A stretch of DNA of 64,000 nt, taken from positions 124,001-188,000 of the forward strand of contig CAWIHB010000001.1 of the NCBI GenBank assembly GCA_963835775.1, in the 5' to 3' direction. Origin of the DNA: Palsa-504 sp963835775 (GTDB lineage: Bacteria; Actinomycetota; Actinomycetes; Streptosporangiales; Streptosporangiaceae). Below, in pieces: positions 51,253-60,073 of the stretch; positions within the stretch are counted from its first letter, which is position 1; each line of letters opens with the position of its first letter. The notes under the pieces are model-generated. The model saw nothing but the letters and a program-made list of their open reading frames with translations, was not told the origin of the DNA and did not search any database. The translations under genes and the position numbers were made by a program.

Positions 51253-53238
51253 CTAGGCCGGACTGACGGCGCGGTTGCGTCCGGGCGAGCTGGCCTTCGG
51301 CATCCGCCCGGCCTGAATGGCCAGCATGGTCAGGTCATCGATGAGGTCGCCGCCGGTGAAGTCGAGCACGGCCTGGCGCAGTCCCGCTACCAGCAGGTCG
51401 GGTGCCACGCCGACCTGGTCCGCCAGCTCATCGACGAGCCGGTCGTGGAAATAGGCACGGCCGGGGCCGCGCGCCTGGACCAGGCCATCGGTGTAGAGAA
51501 ACAGCACGTCGCCGGCGTCCAGAGTCAGTTCCTGAGTGGCCGGCTCCGGGTCAGCGAAGAGCCCGAGAGGCAGGCCGCCGCCGCTCAGCATCCGGACCCC
51601 GCCGTCGGATCGCAGCAGGACGGCCGCGGGATGTCCGGCGCTCGCGATGACCGCTCGCAGCTTGCCGCCCAGCCAGCTCAAGTGGGCCACGCTGGCGGTG
51701 ACGAAACCGCCGTCGAGGGACAGCTCATCGGCCAGCAGGATCTCGTTGGTCTCGGCCAGGACCTGCGCGGGATCGGCGCAGCGGCGGGCCAGGACGCGGA
51801 TGGCATGGCGCGCGGTGGCGGTCACCGCGGCCGCCTCCTCGCCCTTGCCGCAGACGTCACCCACGGCCAGGCCCCAGCCATCAGGGGTCTGATAAGCGTC
51901 GTAGAAATCGCCGCCGACCGCCGGGTCCTCGGGCGAGGCGAGGTGCATGGCCGCGATTTTCACGCCGGGAATGTCCGGCATCCGCTGCGGCAGCAAGCTG
52001 AGTTGCAGCGCGTCGGCGGTGTCGGAGCGCCGCCGGAAGATCCGGTCGGCCCGGATGGCCAGGGCCATCTGCTCCGCGAGCCCTTCCACCAGGCCGAGCT
52101 CGGCCATCAGGAAATGCCCCGCGGCGGATGGCCGGACCAGGGTCAGTACGCCATACCTGGTCTCGCCATCCGATAGCGGAGCAGATATCAGCGAGGTGGC
52201 ATTCAGCGTGACCAGCAACGGCTCGCCGTCCGCGCCGGCGCCGAGGATACCGGCATCCTCGGCGTGAGTGATGAGCGCCGAGTGCCCGGATTGGTACACC
52301 TCAGCGGGCACCGATCCAGGTGGCGGATCGACGGCTGCCGCCGGGCTGGCCAGCCCGGCGGGGCCGAGGTCGTCGGGTCCGGTGACGAACTGCCGCCGCA
52401 GCCGGTGCCTGCGCTCGAGGTCGACGATGACCAGGGCGGTGAGCTCGCTGGCGATCAGCCTGGCACATCGCTGCAGGGTTCTCAGCTCGCTGGCACCCTC
52501 GTTTTTCAGCAGCAACCGCGCCACGGCGGTGACCAGATCCAGGCGGCGGGTGATGGCCCCCACCGCGCTTGACTGCGGTTCGCGGCCGGACGCGGCGGCC
52601 CCGGGGGGGTCTGCTGGCGCTGCCGCGGGCGGCCGGGACGGCTCGGTCCGGCGGGCGCCCGCCTCGCGGACCGCGACAATCAGCGGGTCGGCCTCGCCGC
52701 GAACCCCGGCCCGCCCGATAATCAGCTCGCTGGGCACCAGGCCGTCGTCGGCCAGCAGGCTGCAGCGGACCAGGCGGGGCCGGCCGGTGCGGCTGACCGC
52801 GCTCAGCTGTGACTGGACCGCCGCTCGGGAGGGCAGGTTGACCAACGCGGTGAACGGCCGGCCGGTGGCGTAACCGGGCTTGGCCCCGATCAGGTCGCCC
52901 GCGGACCGGTTCACCCGCTGAACCGTCCCGTCCCTGGCCACCAGGAACAACGGCACCGGGGCGTCGTGGAAGACGGCGCGGAGCAGCTGGCGCTCGGCGG
53001 TGTCCGTGCCCCGGCCCGGCCGGTCGGCGTGGCCGGCGGCCGCGAGTTCCGCCGCCTTGAGCAGCTCGACGGCGGCTTCCAGCTCGATGAGCGCGGCCTC
53101 GAGCAGCTCACCTGGCTCGGCCCCTGGTGACCGGGCGGCCTGCCGCAGCGCCGCGGACCGCGTTTCCAGGCCGGTGACCTCACCGTCGCCGGGCGCCCGG
53201 GCTGGTTCTGGGGTTTCCGTCAACGAACGGGTCCTCAT
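51253..53238 (-). CDS. PAS-GAF-SpoIIE (PP2C) phosphatase
   Basis: A 661-residue serine phosphatase acting on anti-sigma antagonists. An N-terminal helical region is followed by a PAS domain (PLFLVARDGTVQRVNRSAGD), then a GAF domain around residues 230-400, and a C-terminal SpoIIE PP2C domain. Its metal sites include DPAVGGDFYDAY and VGDVCGKGEEAAAVTA, with LFLYTDGLVQARG near the end. It should be turned on by ligand or redox sensing and dephosphorylate a STAS protein such as the one at 59299. Its ATG overlaps the preceding stop (ATGA), placing it last in the seven-gene stressosome operon. Confidence 0.9.
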   Translation of the reverse strand: MRTRSLTETPEPARAPGDGEVTGLETRSAALRQAARSPGAEPGELLEAALIELEAAVELLKAAELAAAGHADRPGRGTDTAERQLLRAVFHDAPVPLFLVARDGTVQRVNRSAGDLIGAKPGYATGRPFTALVNLPSRAAVQSQLSAVSRTGRPRLVRCSLLADDGLVPSELIIGRAGVRGEADPLIVAVREAGARRTEPSRPPAAAPADPPGAAASGREPQSSAVGAITRRLDLVTAVARLLLKNEGASELRTLQRCARLIASELTALVIVDLERRHRLRRQFVTGPDDLGPAGLASPAAAVDPPPGSVPAEVYQSGHSALITHAEDAGILGAGADGEPLLVTLNATSLISAPLSDGETRYGVLTLVRPSAAGHFLMAELGLVEGLAEQMALAIRADRIFRRRSDTADALQLSLLPQRMPDIPGVKIAAMHLASPEDPAVGGDFYDAYQTPDGWGLAVGDVCGKGEEAAAVTATARHAIRVLARRCADPAQVLAETNEILLADELSLDGGFVTASVAHLSWLGGKLRAVIASAGHPAAVLLRSDGGVRMLSGGGLPLGLFADPEPATQELTLDAGDVLFLYTDGLVQARGPGRAYFHDRLVDELADQVGVAPDLLVAGLRQAVLDFTGGDLIDDLTMLAIQAGRMPKASSPGRNRAVSPA

Positions 53239-54830
53239 CCGGGCGTCTGGGCGGTCGGGATCCGCCGGAACGCCAGCATCGCCACGTCATCCTCCCGGGG
53301 ACCGAAGATCGACATCAGGTGGTTACCGAAGCCCTCGAGCTCCGCGCCGCTGACCTCCTCGGCGGCCACCCGCAGCTTTTCCAGGTTGATGTCCAGGAAC
53401 ACCCCGCGCTCCTCGACCAGGCCGTCGGTGAACAGCAGCGCGGTCCCGCCCGGCGGCAGTACCGCCGGTTCCACATGCGGCTCGTGCATGGGCAGGCCGA
53501 GTACCAGTCCGCCTTCGCCGACGTAGCCCGCATCCGTCCCGTCGACCAGCAGCATGGGCATGTGGCCGCAGTTCACGATCTGCATCCGGCCGGAGCCGGG
53601 GTCGAGCAGCACCAGGCACAGCGAGGCGATGATGCCCGGGTGATACCGGAGCAGGACCTCGTTGACCAGGCCGGTGATGGCCACCGGTGAGTGCCCTTCG
53701 GCGGCGAAGGCCCGCAGCGCGTGCCGGAGCTCGCCCATCACCGTCGCCGCATGCAGGGAATGCCCCTGGACGTCGCCGATGGCGATCAGGACCTGGTCCT
53801 GCCAGCTGAGTGCCTCATAGAAGTCACCGCCGACCTCGGCCTGGTCACTGGCGGGGATATAGCGGGACATGATGGCCAGGCCGGGTGTCTCCGGCAGCGC
53901 GGCAGGCAGCAGGCTGCGTTGCAGCGTCAGGGCGATGAGGTGTTCTTCGGCCACCGAGCGCAGCGCCTCGAAGGCCAGTGCGACCAGCTGCACGAGCTGG
54001 CGGAGGATCTGCAGTTCCTCCGCGCCCGGGACGCCGGCCCGATCGACCGCCATGGCCACCGGCGGCCGGCCCGGCTTGAGCCTGATGGCGGCCAGGCAGA
54101 CGTCGCACCGCAGCGTGCTGTCCGGGACCAGGCGGAGCCATTCGTCCCGGGGGATCACCGTCGCCGCGCTGGTCTGACCGGACGGGAGTACCTGAGCCAG
54201 GATCTGATCCGCGAGCGAGGCGGAACCGCCGCGCTGCCTCGGCACCGGGCGCTGCGGGGAGGCCGACGTCCGGCGGGTCTGGCCATCGGGCATGGCCAGG
54301 ATCAGGACGGCCTCGGCATTGAAGATCCGCGCGGCGCCGGCGGCCGCCGCGCGGGCCAGCCCGTCGAAGGTGTCCGCCGCGTTGATGTCCAGTGTCACGC
54401 TGGTCAGCGCGGTGAGCAGGGCAGCCGATCGCTCCGCGCGCTGCCGGGCCCGGGAGTACCGCAGCGCGGCGACGACCACGGCCAGCAGTTCCTCGGGTTC
54501 GGACGGATCCACCAGGTAGGCGTCCGCGCCCTGGGTCAGGCCCTGGGCCCGGTCGGCGACGGCCACGGCGGTGGCGGAGACCTGGATTACCGGGATCGCC
54601 GCGGTCCGCGGATCCCCCTTGATCTGCCGGCAGACCTCGAAGCCGCTGACGTCGGGCAGGTGCACGTCCAGCAGGATCAGCTCGGCGGTGCCGGCCTGGG
54701 CCAGGGCCTCCCGCCCGGTGGCCGCCTCGATCACCGTGTGCCCCGCGCGCCGCAGCCAGGTAGCCATGATGTAGCGCTTGGCCTCATCGTCGTCCACCAG
54801 GAGCAGCACGGCCGGGTCGTCGGTCAGCAT
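53235..54830 (-). CDS. Receiver-GAF-SpoIIE (PP2C) phosphatase
   Basis: A 531-residue phosphatase controlled by phosphorylation. The receiver domain has LLLVDDDEAKRYIMATWLRR and the phospho-aspartate in LILLDVHLPDVSGFE. A GAF domain lies at about 140-300. The PP2C domain shows QAEVGGDFYEALSWQDQVLI, IGDVQGHSLHAATVMGELRH and ALLFTDGLVEERG. The hybrid kinase encoded directly upstream, overlapping by 7 bp, is its obvious phosphate donor. Output is probably a STAS antagonist. It combines an aspartate-phosphorelay input with a serine-phosphatase output. Confidence 0.92.
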   Translation of the reverse strand: MLTDDPAVLLLVDDDEAKRYIMATWLRRAGHTVIEAATGREALAQAGTAELILLDVHLPDVSGFEVCRQIKGDPRTAAIPVIQVSATAVAVADRAQGLTQGADAYLVDPSEPEELLAVVVAALRYSRARQRAERSAALLTALTSVTLDINAADTFDGLARAAAAGAARIFNAEAVLILAMPDGQTRRTSASPQRPVPRQRGGSASLADQILAQVLPSGQTSAATVIPRDEWLRLVPDSTLRCDVCLAAIRLKPGRPPVAMAVDRAGVPGAEELQILRQLVQLVALAFEALRSVAEEHLIALTLQRSLLPAALPETPGLAIMSRYIPASDQAEVGGDFYEALSWQDQVLIAIGDVQGHSLHAATVMGELRHALRAFAAEGHSPVAITGLVNEVLLRYHPGIIASLCLVLLDPGSGRMQIVNCGHMPMLLVDGTDAGYVGEGGLVLGLPMHEPHVEPAVLPPGGTALLFTDGLVEERGVFLDINLEKLRVAAEEVSGAELEGFGNHLMSIFGPREDDVAMLAFRRIPTAQTPG

Positions 54831-56464
54831 CGGCCGCTCGCCATGACGCAGCGGATGGTGAATTCCAGCCGCTCCCTGGTGAGCTCGTCCTTTCTCAGCA
54901 CCGCGGACGCCCGCGGCAGGTTCGGCACGTCCCCGCCGGTAACCAGGATGGCGGGGACCGAGGCGGGCAGGCGGGCCAGCAGCGCGCCGCCGTCCATGCC
55001 GGGCATCCGCAGGTCAGCCAGCACCAGATCGGCGGGGTGCTCGGCCATGGCGGCGAGTGCCTGCTGGCCGTCGCTGGCCTCGATGAGCCGGTCTGCCATT
55101 CCCGTGAGCAATCCCCTGAGCCGCTGCCGGAAGCTGGCGTCATCGTCAGCAAGTACGACGGTACCGAGGAACGGTGTCGTGTGCGGCAGGTTGACCACCG
55201 CCGTGGTGCCGGTGCCGGGCTCGCTGGTCAGCTGCAGGTCGCCGCCGAGGATCCGGGCCAGCCGGCGGGCATACGGCAGGCCGAGCCCGGTGCCGCCCCG
55301 GCGAACCCCGGGCACCTGGTAGAACTCCTCGAAGACGTGCTCAGACAGGCTGGCCGGGATGCCGATCCCGGTATCGGTCACGCTGAGCTCGATCCTCGGG
55401 CCGGCCACCCGCGCGCTCAGCCGGACTTCACCTTCGTCGGTGTATTTGATCCCGTTGGACAGCAGGTTCCGCAGGATGCTGGTCAGGGCCACCTCATCGG
55501 TCAGGATGGTCTCGGGCGCGCCCTCGTCGCTGACGATCACGTCGACCGGCTTGCCTTCGGCCATCGGGCGGGCCAGGCCGCGCAGCCGCCCGAACAGCGC
55601 GCGCAAGCTGACCAGGGCCGGGTCGGTGTGCAGCCGTCCCGACTCGGCCTTGGCCACATCAAGCAGGTCGTTGACCAGGGACAGCAGGGTACCGGCCGAA
55701 GTCCTGATGAGATCCACCTGATACAGCCGCTCGGGATCGAGACGGCCGTCGGCGGCCGGTTCGGTCAGCAGCCGGGTCAGCCCCATGATCGAATTCAGCG
55801 GCGTGCGCAGTTCGTGGCTGATGTTGGCCCAGAACCGGTCCTTGGACTCCGAGGCGGCGCGCAGCCGCTCCGACTTCTCGTCCAGCTCCGCATACAGGGC
55901 CACGACGCCGCGGTTGGTCTGCTCGAGTTCCTCGGAAAGCTCGCCGTACAGGGCCATTACTCCGGTATTGGTCTGCTGCAGCTCGGCATTGAGCAGCGCC
56001 AGCTGGTCCTTCTGCTGCTTCAGGTCGTCGAGCGCGGCGATCAGGTCCTGGTTCTGCCGTCTCAGCTCCTCCATGGCCGACTGGGGCAGCGCCGCGGCCA
56101 GTTGGGCCCGGACCTGATCCAGGTCGGGCGGCAGCTCCGGGGGCCGGCGTTTGGTCATCCGGACGGCCGGGCCGCTGGTATCGACCTTGTCCATCAGCCG
56201 GGCGGCCGCGGCAATGCCCTCGGCCGGCGGCTCGCCGTCCAGGGTGACGGTCAGGTACAGATCGGCGTCGTCAACGCCGAAGACGATCACGGCGGTCAGC
56301 CCGGCGGTAACCGCGCTGCGGGTTATCTCGCTCAGGGCGGTCGCCACCCGGACCTGATCCTGGTGTTCCAGCGCCAGGCTGGCGGCCAGCTCGCGGCCCG
56401 CCTGACGGGCCGCGAAGACACCGGCCACATCCCGGACGTCGAGGGTGGCGAGCTCGCTGATCAC
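54824..56464 (-). CDS. Hybrid sensor kinase with an RsbT-like N-terminus
   Basis: A 546-residue soluble hybrid kinase. Residues 20-75 resemble part of an RsbT-like ATPase (RELAASLALEHQDQVRVATA). A coiled coil at 130-205 contains a duplicated segment (QQTNTGVMALYGEL and EQTNRGVVALYAEL). HisKA follows with H217 in ISHELRTPLNSIMGL, then an ATPase domain (SDTGIGIP-like VTDTGIGIP, GGTGLGLPYARRLA), and a C-terminal receiver (VVLADDDASFRQRLRG, LADLRMPGMDGGALL). There is no membrane segment, so it senses a cytoplasmic partner, perhaps the stressosome. The GTG at 56464 overlaps the previous stop (GTGA). Confidence 0.9.
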   Translation of the reverse strand: MISELATLDVRDVAGVFAARQAGRELAASLALEHQDQVRVATALSEITRSAVTAGLTAVIVFGVDDADLYLTVTLDGEPPAEGIAAAARLMDKVDTSGPAVRMTKRRPPELPPDLDQVRAQLAAALPQSAMEELRRQNQDLIAALDDLKQQKDQLALLNAELQQTNTGVMALYGELSEELEQTNRGVVALYAELDEKSERLRAASESKDRFWANISHELRTPLNSIMGLTRLLTEPAADGRLDPERLYQVDLIRTSAGTLLSLVNDLLDVAKAESGRLHTDPALVSLRALFGRLRGLARPMAEGKPVDVIVSDEGAPETILTDEVALTSILRNLLSNGIKYTDEGEVRLSARVAGPRIELSVTDTGIGIPASLSEHVFEEFYQVPGVRRGGTGLGLPYARRLARILGGDLQLTSEPGTGTTAVVNLPHTTPFLGTVVLADDDASFRQRLRGLLTGMADRLIEASDGQQALAAMAEHPADLVLADLRMPGMDGGALLARLPASVPAILVTGGDVPNLPRASAVLRKDELTRERLEFTIRCVMASGRC

Positions 56465-57477
56465 GGCTTGACCACCAGCACGCCGGCGTCGTCGCGGTGG
56501 ATCCCGGCCTCGGCCAGCAGCACCGCCGCGACGAGCAGCGGGTCCCGGGCGTCCAGGCCGGGGACGGCGCCGGGCTGCCAGCGGCTGCTGATGCCGTCGG
56601 AGTGCATGACCACCGCCGCACCCGGCGGTATCTGGTACTCGAACTGGCGGATGGTGCGGGCCTGATGGCCGGCGATTCCGGGCACCGACAGCATGCTCTT
56701 GCGGGTGCCGCCGGACAGGACGCACGCCGCGACGTTACCCAGTCCCGCGAACCGGGCCACCCGCCCGGTGATCTGGACGATGCCCACCGCCGCGCCGCGA
56801 GTGCCGGCCAGCCGCCGGTGCACGCGCTCCAGCAGCGCGGCCGGCTCGGCATCAGGTTCGGCCAGGACCACGGCCACCGCCTGGCGCGCCGCGGCGGCGG
56901 CCAGCGGGCCATGGCCGAGGCCGTCGCACAGCACGGCGGTGACGGTACGGCCGGCCTGCAGTGCGCCGAAGTCGTCGCCGCACTCGGTCTCGCCGGTGAT
57001 CGGCCTGATCAGGCCCGCGCAGCGGATGGCGGGCTGACGTGGCTCGGGCCAGAACCGGGTCACCAGCGCGGTGCCGTGACCCGGCCTGGAGTAAAGGTCG
57101 CTGAAGTCGGCCAGCCGCCGGATCGCACCGAGGCCGATGCCCAGCGTGCCCGCGGTGGAATGACCGTCTCGCAGGGCCGAGGTCACGTCGGCCAGGCCGG
57201 GCCCGGCATCGATGGTGACGATCTCGATGCCCGGCTGCTCCTCCTCACGGCTGATCCGCGCCAGCAGCGCCCCCTGCTGGGCGTGCTTATGCAGGTTCGA
57301 GGCCGCCTCGGTCACCGCCAGGGCCAGCTGGTCGGCTCGGGGCCGCGGGAAGTCCAGCCGGCCGGCCAGGGTGAGGACGGCGTTCCGGCAGGCCGCCACC
57401 GCGCTGGCGTCCTCCACCAGCAGCCATCGCATGTCCTGCGGGGCCGGGGCCCTGAGCGGCCAGTTCAGCGCGACCAC
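56461..57477 (-). CDS. RsbT-like ATPase fused to a SpoIIE/RsbX-like phosphatase
   Basis: A 338-residue fusion. The N-terminal 140 residues are a GHKL ATPase domain: LAVTEAASNLHKHAQQGALL (N box), IDAGPGLAD and GTLGIGLGAIRRLAD. The C-terminal half is a compact SpoIIE-type phosphatase: GDDFGALQAGRTVTAVLCDG, LGHGPLAAAAARQAV, and AAVVMHSDGISSRW. In the Bacillus stressosome the switch kinase RsbT and the feedback phosphatase RsbX are separate proteins; here both folds sit on one chain. It could reset phosphorylated RsbR/RsbS. It overlaps rsbT by 13 bp. Confidence 0.88.
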   Translation of the reverse strand: MVALNWPLRAPAPQDMRWLLVEDASAVAACRNAVLTLAGRLDFPRPRADQLALAVTEAASNLHKHAQQGALLARISREEEQPGIEIVTIDAGPGLADVTSALRDGHSTAGTLGIGLGAIRRLADFSDLYSRPGHGTALVTRFWPEPRQPAIRCAGLIRPITGETECGDDFGALQAGRTVTAVLCDGLGHGPLAAAAARQAVAVVLAEPDAEPAALLERVHRRLAGTRGAAVGIVQITGRVARFAGLGNVAACVLSGGTRKSMLSVPGIAGHQARTIRQFEYQIPPGAAVVMHSDGISSRWQPGAVPGLDARDPLLVAAVLLAEAGIHRDDAGVLVVKP

Positions 57478-57860
57478 TTGACCACCGTGACGCTGGTGCC
57501 GCGGCCGGGCTTGGAGGTCAGCTCGAATTCGTCGACGAGCCGGCGGGCGCCGGACAGGCCGAGGCCCAGTCCCCCGCCGGAGGTCCAGCCGTCGGTCATC
57601 GCCTGGTCGACATCGGGAATGCCCGGGCCGTCGTCATTGAAGCCGATCCTGACGCCGGTACGGCCCGTGGGAGAGGTAACCACCTCTACCCGGGCGGTTC
57701 CGCCGCCGCCGTGCACCAGGGCGTTGCGGGCCAGCTCGCTGGCCGCCGTGACCAGCTTGGTCTGGTCGACCAGCGAGAGACCGCTGCCGGCGGCCACGAC
57801 CCGCACCTGCTGCCGGACCCGCACCACATCGTCGCCTGACTGGATGGGCAGCTCATCCAT
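57465..57860 (-). CDS. rsbT: RsbT-type switch serine/threonine kinase
   Basis: A 131-residue GHKL kinase that phosphorylates RsbR and RsbS in the stressosome and is then released to activate a PP2C phosphatase. The N box is ASELARNALVHGGGG, G1 is NDDGPGIPD and G2 is GGGLGLGLSGARRLVDEF. The ATG at 57860 overlaps the rsbS stop as TGATG; a GTG one codon upstream is equally possible. Gene order rsbR-rsbS-rsbT is the same as in Bacillus. Confidence 0.92.
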   Translation of the reverse strand: MDELPIQSGDDVVRVRQQVRVVAAGSGLSLVDQTKLVTAASELARNALVHGGGGTARVEVVTSPTGRTGVRIGFNDDGPGIPDVDQAMTDGWTSGGGLGLGLSGARRLVDEFELTSKPGRGTSVTVVKWSR

Positions 57861-58213
57861 CACGAGCGCCCGTTCAGCAGCTCCAGGCCCTTCTCCGCGT
57901 TCAGCGCAGTACGCACGCCGCGCAGCGACAGCCCCAGCTCGGTGAGCGTGATGGCCACCGCCGGCCGCATGCCGACCAGTACCGTCTCCGCGTCGAACAG
58001 CCGCGAAATGGATCCGATCATGGTCAGCATCCGGCCGATGAACGAATCGACGATCTCCACCGCGGTGATGTCGATGATCACGCCGCGCGCGCCGGTGGCC
58101 ACCAGCTCGTCGGCCAGATCCTCCTGGAGCCGCATGACGGTTTCGTCCTGCAGGTCGATCTGGATGGAGACGAACAGCGTCGACCCGATCTTGAGGATCG
58201 GCACCCGCTCCAT
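57860..58213 (-). CDS. rsbS: RsbS-type stressosome STAS protein
   Basis: A single STAS domain of 117 residues forming the stressosome core with RsbR. The phosphorylated serine is S57 in VEIVDSFIGRML, matching S59 of Bacillus RsbS. VGMRPAVAITLTELGLSL is the conserved C-terminal part. Its start overlaps the rsbR stop by one base and its stop overlaps rsbT, so the three are translationally linked. Confidence 0.93.
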   Translation of the reverse strand: MERVPILKIGSTLFVSIQIDLQDETVMRLQEDLADELVATGARGVIIDITAVEIVDSFIGRMLTMIGSISRLFDAETVLVGMRPAVAITLTELGLSLRGVRTALNAEKGLELLNGRS

Positions 58214-59043
58214 CAGGCCGGGCCCGCCTTCGTGACCGTCAGCCCCGAACGGCGCAGGGCGTGCCGCAGCGCGTCCGCCATGGTCGCCTTGGTCGCGATG
58301 TCGCCGAACTCAATGCCGAGCGACACCACCGTCTGCGCCACCTGCGGCCTGATGCCGCAGACGATGCATTCGGCCCCCAGCAGCCGTACCGCGTTGACCG
58401 TCTTGAGCAGGTGCTGCGCCACTTCGGTGTCCACCGTGGGCACGCCGGTGATGTCGAGCACGGCGTGGTCCGCGCCGGTGGCCACCAGGGTCTCCAGGAG
58501 CTTCTCCATGACCAGCTGGGTCCGGGCCGAATCCAGGGTGCCGACCAGCGGGACCGCGATAATGCCGTCCCACAGCCGGACCACCGGTGTGGACAGCTCC
58601 AGCATGGTCAGCGCCTGGTCGCCGATGATCTGCTCCCGGGCTGCGGCGTAGGTCTCGAACGTGCGCAAGCCGAGATCGTCCACCCTGCGGGAGAAGCTGA
58701 GGAACTCGGGGATCAGTTCGGCAGTGCCCGCGAGCGGCTCGTAAACGGCATCCTTGAGCGCGAACACGCCGACGGCTGTCTCGGTGGGCGAGAACCCGTT
58801 CCTGGCTCGCGACCGGGACAGTTCGTCCAGGGCCGCCCGGAGCTCGCCGGCGGCCTGCTCGTCCGCATCCGACATGACCCTGAGCACGAGCGAATACAGG
58901 TCGTCGAGCTCGTGCCGTACCTCGGTGGCCGAAATCCGGCCCCGGACCCCGGCCACCACCAGATCGCACCAGCGGCCGATGATTTTCTCCTGATGGTCAT
59001 GCATGAATGTGGCCATCAGGCCCTGGTTGCGTTCTACGTCCAT
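58213..59043 (-). CDS. rsbR: RsbR-type stressosome sensor protein
   Basis: A 276-residue stressosome protein. The N-terminal 150 residues are a helical sensory domain of the RsbRD type, not the globin-like fold of Bacillus RsbRA: EKIIGRWCDLVVAGVRGRIS and VGVFALKDAVYEPL. The C-terminal STAS domain carries the phospho-threonine T206 in TVDTEVAQHLLK, the equivalent of T205 in Bacillus. It is the first gene of the operon. The signal sensed is unknown. The 255-bp divergent gap upstream probably holds its promoter, but I could not define one on this strand. Confidence 0.92.
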   Translation of the reverse strand: MDVERNQGLMATFMHDHQEKIIGRWCDLVVAGVRGRISATEVRHELDDLYSLVLRVMSDADEQAAGELRAALDELSRSRARNGFSPTETAVGVFALKDAVYEPLAGTAELIPEFLSFSRRVDDLGLRTFETYAAAREQIIGDQALTMLELSTPVVRLWDGIIAVPLVGTLDSARTQLVMEKLLETLVATGADHAVLDITGVPTVDTEVAQHLLKTVNAVRLLGAECIVCGIRPQVAQTVVSLGIEFGDIATKATMADALRHALRRSGLTVTKAGPA

Positions 59044-59204
59044 AGTTATTAAGCGTCCTCGAGAATCAGTCGGCGACAGCAGATGCTTCGCCCCAAAAGA
59101 CTACATGTGCGCGGCAGCCTGCCAAGACGCTCACATTACGGCCTGTCCGCGCAGGTGGGAGGCGGCGGGCCGGGGAGTTCGCTAAGCCGCCGCAGCCATG
59201 TTTC

Positions 59205-59234
59205 CTGACCGTACGCGCCGTAAGGGGGCATAAT
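59205..59234 (+). promoter_or_regulatory. Candidate promoter for the STAS gene at 59299
   Basis: CTGACC at 59205-59210 and CATAAT at 59229-59234 are 18 bp apart, giving 4/6 and 5/6 matches to the vegetative consensus about 65 bp before the start codon. Confidence 0.4.
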
Positions 59235-59298
59235 CCACTCGGCTGGCATACCATTCGGGTGACCTCGCGCACCCATCCAGGCTTGAATTTCGGAGTGC

Positions 59299-59706
59299 AT
59301 GGTGACAGAGCTTCAGCTCTCGATGGAGCTTCATGACATCGCCGTGGTCGTGGCCGTCCGCGGCGAACTCGACGTCACGAACAGCCAGCAGTTCGATGAT
59401 TACCTGGCGGAGGCGGGCTCCGGCCACGACCGGATGGTGCTTGACCTGTCGGCGGTGGATTTCATGGACACGTCCGCCTTGGCCGTCGTCGTCGGGCACT
59501 GGCGGCAGCAGGCGGACGTGGGAGGCATGTTCCTGCTGGCCGGCGCGCGTTACCGCTACACCAAGGCACTATGGATCACCGGCTTGGCCGACCGGCTGCC
59601 GATGTATGACAACGTGGACGACGCGCTGGCGGCCGCCCGGACTGGCCCTGGCGCCGCCCATGCGGACGGCGCCAGGGAATCAGGCAGCGGCGACGTGACC
59701 GCCTAG
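59299..59706 (+). CDS. STAS-domain anti-sigma factor antagonist
   Basis: A 135-residue RsbV-like protein, divergent from the stressosome operon. The STAS core is VVVAVRGELDVTNSQQFDDY, then MVLDLSAVDFMDTSALAVVV. The Thr-Ser pair in MDTSAL occupies the phospho-site. The C-terminal 25 residues are a disordered Ala/Gly/Asp tail. It is a natural substrate for the two PP2C phosphatases in the neighbouring operon. No RsbW-type anti-sigma factor or sigma factor is encoded in the window, so the output must lie elsewhere. Confidence 0.87.
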   Translation: MVTELQLSMELHDIAVVVAVRGELDVTNSQQFDDYLAEAGSGHDRMVLDLSAVDFMDTSALAVVVGHWRQQADVGGMFLLAGARYRYTKALWITGLADRLPMYDNVDDALAAARTGPGAAHADGARESGSGDVTA

Positions 59707-59721
59707 CCGCTGGTTACCCGG

Positions 59722-59889
59722 TTACCAGCGGTACCAGCGGCTTCTCGAGCCCCCTTCGCCGACCCGGACGACAAAGCCGACCAGCCAGATGACCAGGACG
59801 ATCAGGGCAATCCACCACAGGATGTGGACCGCGAAGCCCAGCCCGCCGAGCAGCAGTGCGAGCAGGAGTACAAGCAGGATGAGCGCCAT
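59722..59889 (-). CDS. Very small hydrophobic membrane protein
   Basis: A 55-residue protein, almost entirely two hydrophobic helices: MALILLVLLLALLLGGLGFA, then a second with WWIALIVLVIWLVGFVV, ending in a basic aromatic tail (SRSRWYRW). The ATG at 59889 is preceded by GAAGGAAG at a good distance. Tiny proteins with this pattern are widespread in actinobacteria, often stress-inducible, but without known function. Convergent with the STAS gene at 59299. Confidence 0.7.
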   Translation of the reverse strand: MALILLVLLLALLLGGLGFAVHILWWIALIVLVIWLVGFVVRVGEGGSRSRWYRW

Positions 59890-60073
59890 GAGTTGTCTTC
59901 CTTCTTTCTAGCGGTCGCCCAGAACTGCCTTCGATTACCCGGGGATCGGCACTCCACACCTGTCGGCGGGATCGGAATACTGGTTACGGTGAATTCAGGG
60001 GTGAGCAGCGTTCGCCGCCGGCGGCCAGCAGGTGACGGTCCCACGGCGGCCTGGACCGTTCGGCCTAAAGTCC

